From positions 1-64,000 of the forward strand of contig NZ_LMFI01000002.1 of NCBI RefSeq assembly GCF_001426745.1: 64,000 bases of DNA, in the 5' to 3' direction. Position numbers and translations under genes: made by a program. Positions 1-9,368 of this stretch are shown one piece after another (position 1 is the first letter of the stretch; each line of letters starts with the position of its first letter). The notes beneath the pieces were generated by a model. The model was not told where the DNA came from. It saw nothing but the letters and a program-made list of their open reading frames with translations, and searched no databases. Source of the DNA: Nocardioides sp. Root140. GTDB lineage: Bacteria; Actinomycetota; Actinomycetes; Propionibacteriales; Nocardioidaceae.

Positions 1-103
1 GCATGCGAACAACCTGGAGTCGGTGTTGACCTATGAGGGCACCAGTGAGGTGCACCAGTTGATCATCGGCCAGGCCGTCACCGGCGAGTCGGCCTACCGC
101 TGA
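1..103 (+). CDS. acyl-CoA dehydrogenase, C-terminal end (glutaryl-CoA dehydrogenase-like), partial
   Basis: Only the last 33 residues are in the window; the frame starts at base 2 and ends with TGA at 101-103. The tail contains NLESVLTYEGTSEVHQL, the acyl-CoA dehydrogenase signature with the catalytic glutamate in the TYEGT-E region, followed by IIGQAVTG. The TYEGT...H...IxGxAxTG ending is typical of glutaryl-CoA dehydrogenases, which convert glutaryl-CoA to crotonyl-CoA in lysine and tryptophan breakdown. Assignment to that subfamily is inferred from the tail alone; another acyl-CoA dehydrogenase is possible. The start lies upstream of the window. Confidence 0.75.
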   Translation, partial: HANNLESVLTYEGTSEVHQLIIGQAVTGESAYR

Positions 104-175
104 GCCTCCCCCTTGAGCGTGACCGGACGCCTGGTGTCGACTCGTCGGGCTCCTGTGCCGGTGAGGGGGACACCC

Positions 176-1009
176 TCAGCGCACGACTTCGTCGAGCCAC
201 GCGTCGAGCCTGGCCAGCTCGGTCGCGGAGCCGAACATCGGCTCCCGCCCGGGCGGTGGGAGGAATCCGACAGCGTCCATCACCAGCCAGTGGGTGTCCG
301 GAGTGCGGCCGGTCAGCCCGGCGTACGCCTTCATGAACCCACGGGCAGGGGAGGGCCCGAAGGCCATGGCCAGGTTGGTCGCGGCATGGGCCGCGTCGAG
401 CCAGGCCGGGCCGGTCGAGGTCTCCACCCAGTCGACGACGCCCGAGATCGAGCCGTCGGTCCAGAGCAGGTTGCGGTGGCTGAAGTCCCGGTGGAGGAAC
501 GTCGGCTCGAACGGCGGTGAACCGGCGGTCAGCAGGTCGAAGGCTCGGCGCCACGAGTCGGGGTGCCGTGTCCACGGTGGGACCACCCACTTCGCCTCCC
601 ACGCCCACGACTGGAAGTCGCGGAACGGCTCGGCCGGCCGGAGGTCGTGGATCGTCGCCAGCATCGACGCCATGGCGTCCACCGCGGCAGCGTCGACGCG
701 AGTCGTCGGTGTGCCCGGAACGCGCGTCATCAGGTGAGCCGCGACTCCGGCAGTGAATCCCACCGCGATGCTCGTCGGGGCCGGTACGACGCTCGAGGCG
801 AGGGCGACCTGCGCCGCGCGTTCACGCAGGGTGAGGTCGCTGCCGTGCGTCCGCCACGGCTCCTCCGTCGTCAGGCGCAGGACCGACTCACGACCGGACG
901 AGTCGGTCAGGGCCAGCATGGTCGACGTCATCCCGCCGGCGAGCTGCTCGGCGCGAGCCAGAGGGCACCCCAACGCGTCGGCCGCCCACGCCAGCGCCGC
1001 CTCGAGCAC
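176..1009 (-). CDS. APH-like phosphotransferase family protein
   Basis: A 277-residue protein of the aminoglycoside phosphotransferase/choline kinase fold. The Brenner-type catalytic loop HRDFSHRNLLW lies near residues 173-183, and the metal-binding DFG-like aspartate follows in VVDWVETS. The N-terminal lobe has GGMTSTM as the nucleotide-positioning loop. The family phosphorylates small hydroxylated molecules or antibiotics; the substrate cannot be told from sequence. It sits immediately downstream of prephenate dehydratase on the same strand (10-base gap), so the two may be cotranscribed. No resistance function should be assumed. Confidence 0.8.
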   Translation of the reverse strand: MLEAALAWAADALGCPLARAEQLAGGMTSTMLALTDSSGRESVLRLTTEEPWRTHGSDLTLRERAAQVALASSVVPAPTSIAVGFTAGVAAHLMTRVPGTPTTRVDAAAVDAMASMLATIHDLRPAEPFRDFQSWAWEAKWVVPPWTRHPDSWRRAFDLLTAGSPPFEPTFLHRDFSHRNLLWTDGSISGVVDWVETSTGPAWLDAAHAATNLAMAFGPSPARGFMKAYAGLTGRTPDTHWLVMDAVGFLPPPGREPMFGSATELARLDAWLDEVVR

Positions 1010-1019
1010 CGCCGATGAC

Positions 1020-1862
1020 CTACCGCTGGGCCCGGAACGGGTGCGCGGGGTAGACCCCGAGGATGCGGATCTCGTTGGTGAAGAACTCCAGCTCCTCCAA
1101 GGCCCGCGCCAGTGCCGGCTGCTCGGGGTGCCCCTCGACGTCGGCCAGGAAGACGGTGGCGCTGAACTCGCCGTCGACCATGTAGGACTCGAGCTTGGTC
1201 ATGTTCACCCCGTTCGTGGCGAACCCACCGAGCGCCTTGTAGAGCGCCGCAGGCAGGTTGCGGACCCGGAAGACGAAGGTGGTCACGGTCAGCTCGTCCG
1301 AGACCGGGGGTACGACGTACTCGCGCCCGAGCACCACGAAGCGGGTGGTGTTGTGCTCCTCGTCCTCGACGTCGGTGGCCAGCGTCTCGAGGCCGTAGAT
1401 CTCGCCGGCGAGAGCCGTGGCCAGGGACGCGCGGGTCGGGTCGCCGCTCTCGGCCACCTCGCGTGCGGACCCGGCCGTGTCACCGGCCATCACCGGCTTC
1501 ACGCCGAGCTCGTGGATGATCCGGCGGCACTGACCGAGTGCGTGGATGTGGCTGTGCACGGTCTTGATCGACTCGCGGGTGGCGCCGGGAACGGCGAGGA
1601 GCTGGAAGTGGATCGGCAGGAAGTACTCGCCGACGATGTGCAGCCCCGAGTCCGGGAGCGCGTGGTGGATGTCGGCCACCCGGCCGTTGCTGGAGTTGTC
1701 GATCGGGATCATCGCCAGGTCGGCGGCACCCTGCTGGACGGCGTCGAAGGCGTCCTCGAAAGACGCGCAGGGCAGGGGGTCGCCGTCAGGGAAGACGTCG
1801 CGTACGGCGATGTCGGAGTTGGCGCCGGGCTCGCCCTGGTAGGCGATCTTCTTCGCAGTCAC
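1020..1862 (-). CDS. pheA: prephenate dehydratase
   Basis: A 280-residue monofunctional prephenate dehydratase, which converts prephenate to phenylpyruvate in phenylalanine biosynthesis. The periplasmic-binding-like catalytic domain begins with AYQGEPGANS and contains the conserved T-R-F catalytic motif at residues 173-175 (NTTRFVVL). An ACT regulatory domain follows from about residue 190 to 270 (TTFVFRVRNLPAALYKAL, then ESYMV in place of the usual ESRP), suggesting allosteric feedback by phenylalanine. No chorismate mutase domain is fused. Length is normal for the actinobacterial enzyme. ATG start at 1862. Confidence 0.95.
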   Translation of the reverse strand: MTAKKIAYQGEPGANSDIAVRDVFPDGDPLPCASFEDAFDAVQQGAADLAMIPIDNSSNGRVADIHHALPDSGLHIVGEYFLPIHFQLLAVPGATRESIKTVHSHIHALGQCRRIIHELGVKPVMAGDTAGSAREVAESGDPTRASLATALAGEIYGLETLATDVEDEEHNTTRFVVLGREYVVPPVSDELTVTTFVFRVRNLPAALYKALGGFATNGVNMTKLESYMVDGEFSATVFLADVEGHPEQPALARALEELEFFTNEIRILGVYPAHPFRAQR

Positions 1863-1961
1863 GCAAGCATCTTCGCAGCCCCGCCCGGGTGAGCGCCTGG
1901 GCGTTCACCCTGTGCACCTCTCGTGGCGGCAGCGTCAGGGCCGCGTAACCTGACCCCCGGG

Positions 1962-1975
1962 TCCGGACGTCCGGA
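1962..1975. promoter_or_regulatory. 14-bp perfect palindrome in the pheA / esterase intergenic region
   Basis: TCCGGACGTCCGGA is a perfect 14-base palindrome lying between divergent pheA (start 1862) and the esterase fusion gene (start 2008). Position 33 bases before the ATG suits an operator or a leader hairpin. No cognate regulator is adjacent, so the role is inference only. Confidence 0.3.
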
Positions 1976-2007
1976 TCGTCGTCGCGCAGAGAACGAGGAA
2001 TCACCAG

Positions 2008-3147
2008 ATGAGCTTTGAGGCACCCGTCGTCACCGTTGCCGGATCCACCGACGTCACCGCCCCCCTCGTGGTGCTGTTGCACGGCCGCGGAGCCGACGAG
2101 TCGTCGATCCTCGCGCTCTCCGAGCAGCTGCCCGAAGGCCCGGCGTACGCCGCGGTGCGTGCCCCGATCACCGAGGGCGGCGGCTACGCCTGGTTCGAGA
2201 ACCGTGGCATCGGCCGGCCCGTCGAGGAGTCGCTGGCCGAGACCATTGCCTGGTTCCGCAAGTGGCTCGACGAGGTTGCTCCCGCCGGACGCCCGGTGAT
2301 CCCGATCGGCTTCAGCGGTGGCGCGGCCTTCGCCGGCGGCCTCGTGCTCAGCGACCCCGCGCGTTTCGCCGGCGTGGCCGTGCTCAACGGCACGCTGCCG
2401 TGGGATGCCGGCCTGCCGGTCGACGTCGCACACCTGGCCGGCCTGCCGGTCTTCCTCGTGCACGGTGAGCAGGACTTCGTGATTCCCGCCGACCTGACCC
2501 GGCGCACGTGGGACTACCTGACCGGCGACTCCGGCTCGGCCACCCTGGCCCGCCGCGACCCCGGCGGCCACGTGATCTCCCACGAGACCGTCGCCGAGCT
2601 GGCTGACTGGCTGTCGCGCCGCCTGCACCACCTCGAGACCGTCGGCGCGGCACTCGTGGGCCGGGCGGAGACCGTGTCCTGGCCGACCCTGCCCGAGGGC
2701 CTTCCGGCGCGGGTCGGCGCGCGCCCGTTGGTGAGCTGGGCCTACCCGCAGCAGCAGTTCTCCGACCAGTCGCCGCACGAGCTCCAGACGGCACTGTTCG
2801 ACCGGATCACGCGGGCCGAGGGTGTCAGCGTCGGCGAGTCCCAGGTCGCCGTACCCGGTTCGCGCGCCTTCTTCCTGGCCGACGCCGCCGGACCGGCCGA
2901 GGCCTTCGTGGTCGCCGAGGACAACGAGTTCGCGCACCTGCACCCGCTCTACGACACGTCCCTGCACCTGACCCTGCCGGCCGACCTCGCCGCCGACGCG
3001 ATCGCCCAGGGCTGGGCCCAGCCGCACATGCATGCCGGCACCCGCAAGTCGCCCGGGTTCGTGCTGGTCTACGGGCCGCGCACCGAGGCCGAGGTCGAGG
3101 TCGTCGCCGGCATCGTCGAGGCCTCGCGCCGCTACGCGCTCGGCTGA
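2008..3147 (+). CDS. phospholipase/carboxylesterase fused to a luciferase-fold (DUF5519-type) domain
   Basis: A 379-residue two-domain protein. Residues 1 to about 210 form an alpha/beta hydrolase of the phospholipase/carboxylesterase family: HGRGADESS oxyanion region, nucleophile elbow GFSGGAA near residue 97, acid in VHGEQDFVIP, and histidine in GGHVIS. Residues from about 225 to 379 look like the small luciferase-fold domain, with NEFAHLHPLYDTSLHLTLP and GWAQPHMHAGTRK. The hydrolase should act on acyl esters; the C-terminal domain has no assigned reaction here. ATG start is supported by GAGGAA about 10 bases upstream. The fusion reading comes from motif recognition, not a search. Confidence 0.75.
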   Translation: MSFEAPVVTVAGSTDVTAPLVVLLHGRGADESSILALSEQLPEGPAYAAVRAPITEGGGYAWFENRGIGRPVEESLAETIAWFRKWLDEVAPAGRPVIPIGFSGGAAFAGGLVLSDPARFAGVAVLNGTLPWDAGLPVDVAHLAGLPVFLVHGEQDFVIPADLTRRTWDYLTGDSGSATLARRDPGGHVISHETVAELADWLSRRLHHLETVGAALVGRAETVSWPTLPEGLPARVGARPLVSWAYPQQQFSDQSPHELQTALFDRITRAEGVSVGESQVAVPGSRAFFLADAAGPAEAFVVAEDNEFAHLHPLYDTSLHLTLPADLAADAIAQGWAQPHMHAGTRKSPGFVLVYGPRTEAEVEVVAGIVEASRRYALG

Positions 3148-3151
3148 CCGA

Positions 3152-3877
3152 CTATTCGGTCCGGCGCGCGATCTCCTCGCGCATCTGCTCGTTGACCGCG
3201 CGTTCGTACGCCGACACGAGCGCGGCGATGGAGAGCGGCTTGAGCAGCTCCACGGCCTCGGTCAGGTCCTCGTCGCTCGCACCCGACTTGCGGTACGCCG
3301 GCCAGAGCACGGTGCGGAAGTGCTCGAGCATGTCGGCCGCGACCGCCTGGGCGTGCCGGGCGTAGATGTCCCCCATGGCGGAGGCGGTTTCGGAGGGGTA
3401 GCCGAAGCGAATCAGCCGCAACCCCGCGTCGAGGTGCGCAAGTGCCACGTCGTAGCGCCCCTTGCCGACGGACGTGAGGACGCCGAGCGCACCCAGGCCC
3501 TCGAGGTCGTCCGCGGACAACGCGCGCCCGGCATGCTCCTCGAGCTCGGCCATCGTGACTCGCTCGGGATGCTCGGCCATCCATGGCGCGAGCAGAGCGC
3601 GATGCAGGCTGACCGTGGCCGGCGGTGCGTCGTCGGGGATCTTGGCGACGTACTTCTCGATCGCGGCGAGCGTGAAGCCGTGGGCCTGGAGCTCGGAGAC
3701 CAGCTCGAGACGCGCCACGTGGTCGGCGGTGTAGTAGCCCGAACGGCCGCGACGGATCGGCGACGGAACGAGCCCGCGGGTCGTGTAGAAGCGCACGTTG
3801 CGCACGCTCATGCCGATGCGCTTGCACAGCTCGTCGAGCGTCATCAACTCCTTGAGGGAATCGACCGACTCGTCCAT
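3152..3877 (-). CDS. MerR family transcriptional regulator
   Basis: A 241-residue regulator with an N-terminal MerR winged helix: MTLDELCKRIGMSVRNVRFYTTRGLVPSP, then GRSGYYTADHVARLELVSELQAHGFTLAAIEKY. The C-terminal half has no metal-binding cysteine pattern, so it probably senses an organic ligand such as an acyl-CoA. It is divergent from fadA-fadB, and the shared intergenic region holds a MerR-type promoter with an inverted repeat in a 19-base spacer (3923-3953). Control of the beta-oxidation genes and itself is inferred from this arrangement. The ATG at 3877 is taken as start; an in-frame ATG at residue 12 is an alternative. Confidence 0.85.
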   Translation of the reverse strand: MDESVDSLKELMTLDELCKRIGMSVRNVRFYTTRGLVPSPIRRGRSGYYTADHVARLELVSELQAHGFTLAAIEKYVAKIPDDAPPATVSLHRALLAPWMAEHPERVTMAELEEHAGRALSADDLEGLGALGVLTSVGKGRYDVALAHLDAGLRLIRFGYPSETASAMGDIYARHAQAVAADMLEHFRTVLWPAYRKSGASDEDLTEAVELLKPLSIAALVSAYERAVNEQMREEIARRTE

Positions 3878-3922
3878 TCGACACCGTCCTGTTGCCCATG
3901 ATCCGGATCACAGTGGTCTTCC

Positions 3923-3953
3923 TTGACCACCATGACAGTAATAGTGTCACAAT
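3923..3953 (+). promoter_or_regulatory. candidate MerR-type fadA promoter with operator in the spacer
   Basis: TTGACC at 3923-3928 resembles a -35 element and CACAAT at 3948-3953 a -10 element, 19 bases apart. TGACA at 3933-3937 and TGTCA at 3945-3949 form an inverted repeat within and at the edge of that spacer. Over-long 19-20 base spacers with a central dyad are the hallmark of MerR-family controlled promoters. The -10 match is modest. The divergent MerR gene at 3152-3877 is the obvious candidate regulator. Confidence 0.55.
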
Positions 3954-4016
3954 CAAGGAGTGCGGTGGCTGACTCGCCGCGCACACCATCAGACATCACA
4001 GGAATCAGGGACGGTC

Positions 4017-5228
4017 ATGGCTGAAGCATTCGTGTACGACCACATTCGTACGCCGCGCGGCAAGGGCAAGGCGAACGGCTCACTCCACGAGGTGAAGCCG
4101 GTCGACCTCGCTGCCGGGCTGCTCAAGGAGGTCCAGGAGCGCAACCCCAACCTGGACCCCAACCGCATCGACGACGTCGTGCTCGGCGTGGTCTCGCCGA
4201 TCGGTGACCAGGGCGGCGACATCGCCAAGACCGCCGCGCTCAAGGCCGGTCTGCCCGACACCGTGGCCGGCGTACAGCTCAACCGCTTCTGCGCGTCGGG
4301 CCTCGAGGCCGTGAACCAGGCTGCCTCCCGCGTGCGCGGCGGTTTCGAAGACCTGATCCTGGCCGGCGGCGTCGAGGCGATGAGCCGGGTGCCGATGGGC
4401 TCCGACGGCGGCGCCTGGGCGATGGACCCGTCCACCGCACTCGCCACCGGCTTCGTGCCTCAGGGCATCGGCGCCGACCTGATCGCCACCCTCGAGGGCT
4501 GGAACCGCGAGGACGTCGACGCGTTCGCCGCCGAGTCTCAGGCCCGTGCGGCCAAGGCCCAGGCCAACGGCTACTTCGACGGTGCGGTCATCCCGGTCAA
4601 GGACATCAACGGCCTGACCGTCCTCGAGAAGGACGAGTTCATCCGCCCCGGCACCACGGTCGAGAGCCTGTCGGGCCTCAAGCCGAGCTTCGCCAGCATC
4701 GGTGCGGACGCCGGCTTCGACGACGTCGCGCTCGAGAAGTACCACTGGGTCGAGAAGATCAACCACGTCCACCACGCCGGCAACAGCTCCGGCATCGTCG
4801 ACGGCGCCTCGCTGATCGCGATCGGCACCGAGCAGGTCGGCAAGGACCTCGGACTCACGCCGCGGGCCCGCATCATCTCCGCCGCCGTCTCGGGCGCAGA
4901 CCCGACGATCATGCTCACCGGTCCGGCCCCCGCCGCCCGCAAGGCCCTGGCCAAGGCCGGCCTCGAGGCGAAGGACATCGACCTCTTCGAGATCAACGAG
5001 GCGTTCGCCGCGGTCGCCATGCGCTTCATGCGCGACATGGGCATCAGCCACGACATCACCAACGTCAACGGTGGCGCGATCGCGATGGGCCACCCGCTCG
5101 GTGCGACCGGCGCGATGATCCTCGGCACCCTGATCGACGAGCTCGAGCGCCGCGACAAGAAGCGCGGCCTCGCCACGCTCTGCGTCGGCGGCGGCATGGG
5201 CATCGCCACCATCGTCGAACTCGTCTGA
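4017..5228 (+). CDS. fadA: acetyl-CoA C-acyltransferase (3-ketoacyl-CoA thiolase)
   Basis: A 403-residue thiolase catalysing CoA-dependent cleavage of 3-ketoacyl-CoA in beta-oxidation. The acylated cysteine is C92 in [11 protein letters not shown]; the C-terminal half carries [24 protein letters not shown] with the catalytic histidine, and the second cysteine in LCVGGGMG. The frame stays open upstream to 3960, but ATG at 4017 fits the family N-terminus ([15 protein letters not shown]) and has GGAATCAGGGA upstream. It is followed 31 bases later by fadB, so the two subunits of the trifunctional complex are cotranscribed. Confidence 0.93.
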   Translation: MAEAFVYDHIRTPRGKGKANGSLHEVKPVDLAAGLLKEVQERNPNLDPNRIDDVVLGVVSPIGDQGGDIAKTAALKAGLPDTVAGVQLNRFCASGLEAVNQAASRVRGGFEDLILAGGVEAMSRVPMGSDGGAWAMDPSTALATGFVPQGIGADLIATLEGWNREDVDAFAAESQARAAKAQANGYFDGAVIPVKDINGLTVLEKDEFIRPGTTVESLSGLKPSFASIGADAGFDDVALEKYHWVEKINHVHHAGNSSGIVDGASLIAIGTEQVGKDLGLTPRARIISAAVSGADPTIMLTGPAPAARKALAKAGLEAKDIDLFEINEAFAAVAMRFMRDMGISHDITNVNGGAIAMGHPLGATGAMILGTLIDELERRDKKRGLATLCVGGGMGIATIVELV

Positions 5229-5259
5229 CCTCGCCACGACTTCCGGAACAGGACCTGAA

Positions 5260-7458
5260 ATGACTGACACCCAGACCCAGAGCGCCGTGCGCTACGAGCG
5301 CGACTCAGACGGCATCGTCACGCTCACCCTGGACGACCCGACCGCGGGCGCCAACACGATGAACGACCTCTACAAGGACTCCATGGCCGCGGCCGTCGAG
5401 CGCCTGTACGCCGAGGTCGACGACGTCACCGGCGTCGTGATCGCCTCGGCGAAGAAGACCTTCTTCGCCGGTGGCAACCTGAAGAACATGGTCAAGACCA
5501 CCAAGGACGACGCGGCCGAGATCTTCGCCGCCGCCGAGGAGATCAAGGCCGGTTTGCGCAAGCTCGAGACCTACCCCCGCCCCGTCGTCGCCGCCATCAA
5601 CGGCGCCGCGCTCGGCGGTGGCCTCGAGATCTGCCTGGCCGCCAACCACCGCATCGCCGTCGACGGCTCCTACAAGATCGGGCTGCCCGAGGCCTCGCTC
5701 GGCCTGCTGCCCGGCGGCGGCGGCGTCACCCGCGTCGTCCGCATGCTCGGCATCCAGTCCGGCCTGATGGACGTGCTGCTCCAGGGCCCGCAGTTCAGCC
5801 CGGCCGCCGCGAAGGAGAAGGGCCTGGTCGACGAGGTCGTCGCCACCCAGGACGACCTGCTCCCCGCGGCCAGGGCGTGGATCCTGGACAACAAGGAAAA
5901 CGCCGACGCCGCCTCGAACCCGTGGGACCGTGCCGGCTACAAGATGCCCGGCGGTACGCCGTCCAACCCGAAGCTGGCCGCGTTCCTCCCGGCCTTCCCG
6001 GCGCTGCTGCGCAAGCAGCTCAAGGGTGCCGACTACCCGGCCCAGAAGGCGATCCTCTCCGCGGCCGTCGAGGGCGCGCAGGTCGACTTCGAGACCGCGT
6101 CGCGCATCGAGTCCCGCTACCTGACGAACCTGATCGTCAACCAGGGCTCGAAGAACATGATCCAGGCCTTCTTCTTCGACCTGCAGGCGATCAACTCCGG
6201 TTCGCTGCGCCCCGACGGCTTCGAGCGCTTCAAGGCCACCAAGGTCGGCGTGCTCGGTGCCGGCATGATGGGCGCCGGCATCGCCTACTCCTGTGCCCGT
6301 GCCGGCATGGAGGTCGTGCTCAAGGACGTCTCCGACGAGAACGCCGCGAAGGGCAAGGCCTACTCCGAGAAGCTGCTCGACAAGGCGATCGCGCGCGGCA
6401 AGTCCACGGAGGAGAAGAAGGCCGAGCTGCTCGGTCGCATCACCGCCACCGCCGACCCGGCCGCGCTCAAGGGCTGCGACCTGGTCATCGAGGCCGTCTT
6501 CGAGGACCCGTCGCTCAAGGCCAAGGTGTTCGGCGAGATCATCGAGCACGTCAACCCCGACGCGCTGCTGTGCTCGAACACCTCGACCCTGCCGATCACT
6601 GAGCTGGCCGAGGGCATCAGCCGGCCCGCCGACTTCATCGGGCTGCACTTCTTCAGCCCCGTCGACAAGATGCCGCTCGTCGAGATCATCCGCGGCAAGG
6701 AGACCTCCGACGAGGCCCTGGCCAAGGCCTACGACGTCGTGCAGCAGATCAAGAAGACCCCGATCGTGGTCAACGACAGCCGTGGTTTCTACACCTCGCG
6801 CGTCATCGGCACCCAGATCAACGAGGGCCTGGCCATGCTCGGCGAGGGCGTGCACCCGGTCTCGCTGGAGCGCGCCGCCACGCAGGCCGGCTTCCCGGTC
6901 GGCCCGCTGCAGATCAGCGACGAGCTCAACATGGAGCTGATGGTCAAGATCCGCAAGGCGAACGTCGAGGCCGCCGAGAAGGCCGGCATCGACCCGGGCC
7001 CGGACCCCGCCGGTGCCGTCATCAACACGATGATCGAGGCCGGTCGTCCCTCGCGCCTCAAGGGTGCCGGCTTCTACGAGTACGTCGACGGCAAGCGCCA
7101 GGGCCTCTGGTCCGGTCTCGCCGAGACGTTCCCGGTGGCCGAGGAGCAGATCCCGCTCCAGGACATCAAGGACCGGATGCTCTTCATCGAGGCCCTCGAG
7201 ACCGCGAAGACCTTCGAGGAGAACGTCATCACCTCGGCGGCCGCCGCCAACATCGGCTCGATCATGGGCATCGGCTTCCCGGCCAACACCGGCGGTGCCG
7301 CCCAGTTCATGACCGGCTACCAGGGCGCGGACGGCGAGATCGGCCTGTCCGCGTTCGTCAAGCGTGCCGAGGAGCTGGCCGCGGCGTACGGCGACAAGTT
7401 CGCGCCGACGCAGTACCTCAAGGACATGGTGGCGAAGGGCGAGTCCTTCCCCGCCTGA
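5260..7458 (+). CDS. fadB: enoyl-CoA hydratase / 3-hydroxyacyl-CoA dehydrogenase (beta-oxidation alpha subunit)
   Basis: A 732-residue multifunctional enzyme. The N-terminal crotonase domain (about 1-200) has [10 protein letters not shown] and the oxyanion region [21 protein letters not shown], with the catalytic glutamate in [15 protein letters not shown]. The dehydrogenase part begins near residue 328 with the NAD-binding Rossmann loop [15 protein letters not shown], followed by [12 protein letters not shown] and [17 protein letters not shown], and ends with two helical 3HCDH C-terminal domains. It hydrates enoyl-CoA and oxidises L-3-hydroxyacyl-CoA. RBS GGAACAGGA precedes the ATG. It forms an operon with fadA. 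Confidence 0.94.
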   Translation: MTDTQTQSAVRYERDSDGIVTLTLDDPTAGANTMNDLYKDSMAAAVERLYAEVDDVTGVVIASAKKTFFAGGNLKNMVKTTKDDAAEIFAAAEEIKAGLRKLETYPRPVVAAINGAALGGGLEICLAANHRIAVDGSYKIGLPEASLGLLPGGGGVTRVVRMLGIQSGLMDVLLQGPQFSPAAAKEKGLVDEVVATQDDLLPAARAWILDNKENADAASNPWDRAGYKMPGGTPSNPKLAAFLPAFPALLRKQLKGADYPAQKAILSAAVEGAQVDFETASRIESRYLTNLIVNQGSKNMIQAFFFDLQAINSGSLRPDGFERFKATKVGVLGAGMMGAGIAYSCARAGMEVVLKDVSDENAAKGKAYSEKLLDKAIARGKSTEEKKAELLGRITATADPAALKGCDLVIEAVFEDPSLKAKVFGEIIEHVNPDALLCSNTSTLPITELAEGISRPADFIGLHFFSPVDKMPLVEIIRGKETSDEALAKAYDVVQQIKKTPIVVNDSRGFYTSRVIGTQINEGLAMLGEGVHPVSLERAATQAGFPVGPLQISDELNMELMVKIRKANVEAAEKAGIDPGPDPAGAVINTMIEAGRPSRLKGAGFYEYVDGKRQGLWSGLAETFPVAEEQIPLQDIKDRMLFIEALETAKTFEENVITSAAAANIGSIMGIGFPANTGGAAQFMTGYQGADGEIGLSAFVKRAEELAAAYGDKFAPTQYLKDMVAKGESFPA

Positions 7459-7480
7459 CCCGACTGGTAGACCCGCTTGA

Positions 7481-7517
7481 CGACGGCCCGCTGACCCTCG
7501 AGGTCGGCGGGCCGTCG
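7481..7517. terminator. strong bidirectional hairpin between convergent genes
   Basis: CGACGGCCCGC (7481-7491) pairs perfectly with GCGGGCCGTCG (7507-7517), and the inner GACC/GGTC pairs extend the stem around loop CTCGA. It lies 22 bases after the fadB stop and 4 bases before the stop codon of the convergent lipoprotein gene. There is no long T tract, as is usual in actinobacteria. Probably serves both genes. Confidence 0.75.
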
Positions 7518-7521
7518 TGCA

Positions 7522-8094
7522 TCAGCGGGCCTTGGGTGGGCCCAGCTTCTTGGCGCAGGCGCGGGTCTGCTTGAGGTAGTCGGTGGCGACCGTGGAGTCG
7601 TCGCTCTTCAGGGCCGCTGCCACGATCGCGTTGCGCAGCACGTCGTCGTCGATCGCCTCGACGCAGTCGACGTACGCAGTGATGTCCTTGTCGGTCGCCT
7701 TCGGGTAGCGGTCGCGGCGGCTCTCGATCTCGCCACGGACGTCGCGGCAGGCGATCACCGCGTCGGCGTACCCACGGGCGACCTCGCGGTCGGTCAGGCC
7801 GCCCTGGGCGGTGTTGACGGTGAGGTTCCGCTTCAGCAGACCGCCCTTGATGAGCTTGGCGGTGCCGAGGTCGCTGACCATGCGCTTGCCGAGGCAGATG
7901 CCGGCGTCGCGGGCGAAGTCGGTGGGGTTCCTGCCCTGGAACTCGATCGCCAACGCCCGGGCCGCCTTCTCCTCGTCCTTGTCGAGGGTGGTCGGGTCGT
8001 CGCCGCCACACCCGGCCACGCCCATCAGGACGGGGCCGAGCAGGAGTACGGCGGCGAACCTGCCGACCGCGAGACGTGAGCGCATAGTGGACAT
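7522..8094 (-). CDS. secreted lipoprotein of unknown function
   Basis: About 190 residues with a lipoprotein signal peptide: basic MRSRLAVGR, hydrophobic stretch and lipobox VAGC with the lipidated cysteine near residue 29. The mature part is charged and contains four further cysteines (GICLGKR, VIACRDV, YVDCVEA, TRACAKK) that could form disulfides. I do not recognise the family. ATG at 8094 is chosen because it gives a normal signal peptide; ATG at 8085 is equally possible, and 8133 would leave a long hydrophilic leader overlapping the divergent gene. It faces away from the acyl-CoA dehydrogenase at 8121. Confidence 0.65.
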   Translation of the reverse strand: MSTMRSRLAVGRFAAVLLLGPVLMGVAGCGGDDPTTLDKDEEKAARALAIEFQGRNPTDFARDAGICLGKRMVSDLGTAKLIKGGLLKRNLTVNTAQGGLTDREVARGYADAVIACRDVRGEIESRRDRYPKATDKDITAYVDCVEAIDDDVLRNAIVAAALKSDDSTVATDYLKQTRACAKKLGPPKAR

Positions 8095-8120
8095 GATGGC
8101 AGTCGCGGTACCTTCCCGGC

Positions 8121-9368
8121 ATGGACTTCTCACCGACGCCCCGTGCCGCCGACCTGACCGCGCGAGTGGCCGCGTTCATGCGTGACGAGATCACGCCGAT
8201 CGAGGGCGACTACCACCGAGAGCTCGCCGACCTGCGACGCACCGGCGACCCGTGGACGCCGCTGCCCGTGCTCAAGGAGCTGCAGGGCAAGGCCCGCGCG
8301 CAAGGTCTGTGGAACCTCTTCCTGCCCAAGGAGCACGCGGGGGAGTACGCCGCCCGCTTCGGCACTGACGGCGGCGAAGGGCTGACCAACGTCGACTACG
8401 CCCCGATCGCGGAGCTGACCGGGCGCTCCGCGATCGCGCCGCTCGTCTTCAACTGCAATGCGCCCGACACCGGGAACATGGAGGTGCTGCTGCGCTACGG
8501 CACCGGCGAGCAGCGTGAGCAGTGGCTCGAGCCGTTGCTCGACGGTCAGATCCGCAGCGCGTTCGGCATGACCGAGCCCGGAGTCGCGTCCTCCGACGCG
8601 ACCAACATGGAGGCCACCGCGATCGTCGACGGCGACGAGGTCGTCATCAACGGCACCAAGTGGTTCACCACCGGCATCGGCAACCCCGAGTGCAAGATCA
8701 TCGTGTTCATGGGGCTGACCGACCCCGACGCGGACCGCCACCACCGGCACACGATGGTGCTCGTGCCCCGTGACACCCCAGGCGTGAAGGTCGAGCGGAT
8801 GCTCTCCACGATGGGCATCCAGGACGAGCCGCTGGGTCATGGCGAGGTGTCGTTCACCGACGTGCGCGTGCCGGTCGGGAACATCATCTCCGGGTCGGGG
8901 GAGGCCTTCGGCATCGCGCAGGGCCGGCTCGGCCCTGGCCGGGTGCACCACTGCATGCGCCTGATCGGCCTGGCCGAGGCGTGCCTCGAAGCCGCCTGCC
9001 GACGGGGTCTGGCGAGGACCGCGTTCGGCAAGCCGATCGCCAACCTGGGCGGCAACCGCGAGCGCATCGCCGATGCCCGCATCGCCATCGACCAGACCCG
9101 GCTGCTGGTGCTCGACGCGGCGTGGAAGCTCGACCAGGGCGGCCCGCTCAACGCGCTCTCGGAGGTCAGTCAGATCAAGGTGGCCGCGCCCAACATGGCG
9201 CAGCAGGTCATCGACTTCGCCATGCAGATCCACGGCGGTGCCGGTCTCTCGGACGACTTCATGCTGGCCGCGGCCTGGACCTCGGCCCGTTCGCTGCGCC
9301 TGGCCGACGGGCCCGATGAAGTGCACCGCGGCATGGTGGCCCGCCTCGAGCTGGGCAAGTACGCATGA
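8121..9368 (+). CDS. acyl-CoA dehydrogenase, ACAD10/ACAD11/LvaC-like
   Basis: A 415-residue flavoenzyme. Mid-domain motifs are SAFGMTEPGVASSDATNM and VINGTKWFTTGIGNPECKI; the C-terminal region has QIHGGAGLSDDF and LADGPDEVHRGMVARLEL, where DGPDEVH replaces the ordinary YGGTxEI. That pattern, and length above 400, are typical of ACAD10/ACAD11 and bacterial LvaC. Such enzymes act with an APH-like kinase: the kinase phosphorylates a 4-hydroxyacyl-CoA and the ACAD-like partner eliminates phosphate. The APH-like partner is two genes downstream (10230-11312), with 4-base and 1-base junctions between genes. The exact substrate is inference. Confidence 0.8.
   Translation: MDFSPTPRAADLTARVAAFMRDEITPIEGDYHRELADLRRTGDPWTPLPVLKELQGKARAQGLWNLFLPKEHAGEYAARFGTDGGEGLTNVDYAPIAELTGRSAIAPLVFNCNAPDTGNMEVLLRYGTGEQREQWLEPLLDGQIRSAFGMTEPGVASSDATNMEATAIVDGDEVVINGTKWFTTGIGNPECKIIVFMGLTDPDADRHHRHTMVLVPRDTPGVKVERMLSTMGIQDEPLGHGEVSFTDVRVPVGNIISGSGEAFGIAQGRLGPGRVHHCMRLIGLAEACLEAACRRGLARTAFGKPIANLGGNRERIADARIAIDQTRLLVLDAAWKLDQGGPLNALSEVSQIKVAAPNMAQQVIDFAMQIHGGAGLSDDFMLAAAWTSARSLRLADGPDEVHRGMVARLELGKYA

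Noticed and set aside
176..1009. Aminoglycoside resistance gene
   Set aside because: The APH fold is shared by many metabolic kinases; no resistance-specific motif or mobile context supports it.
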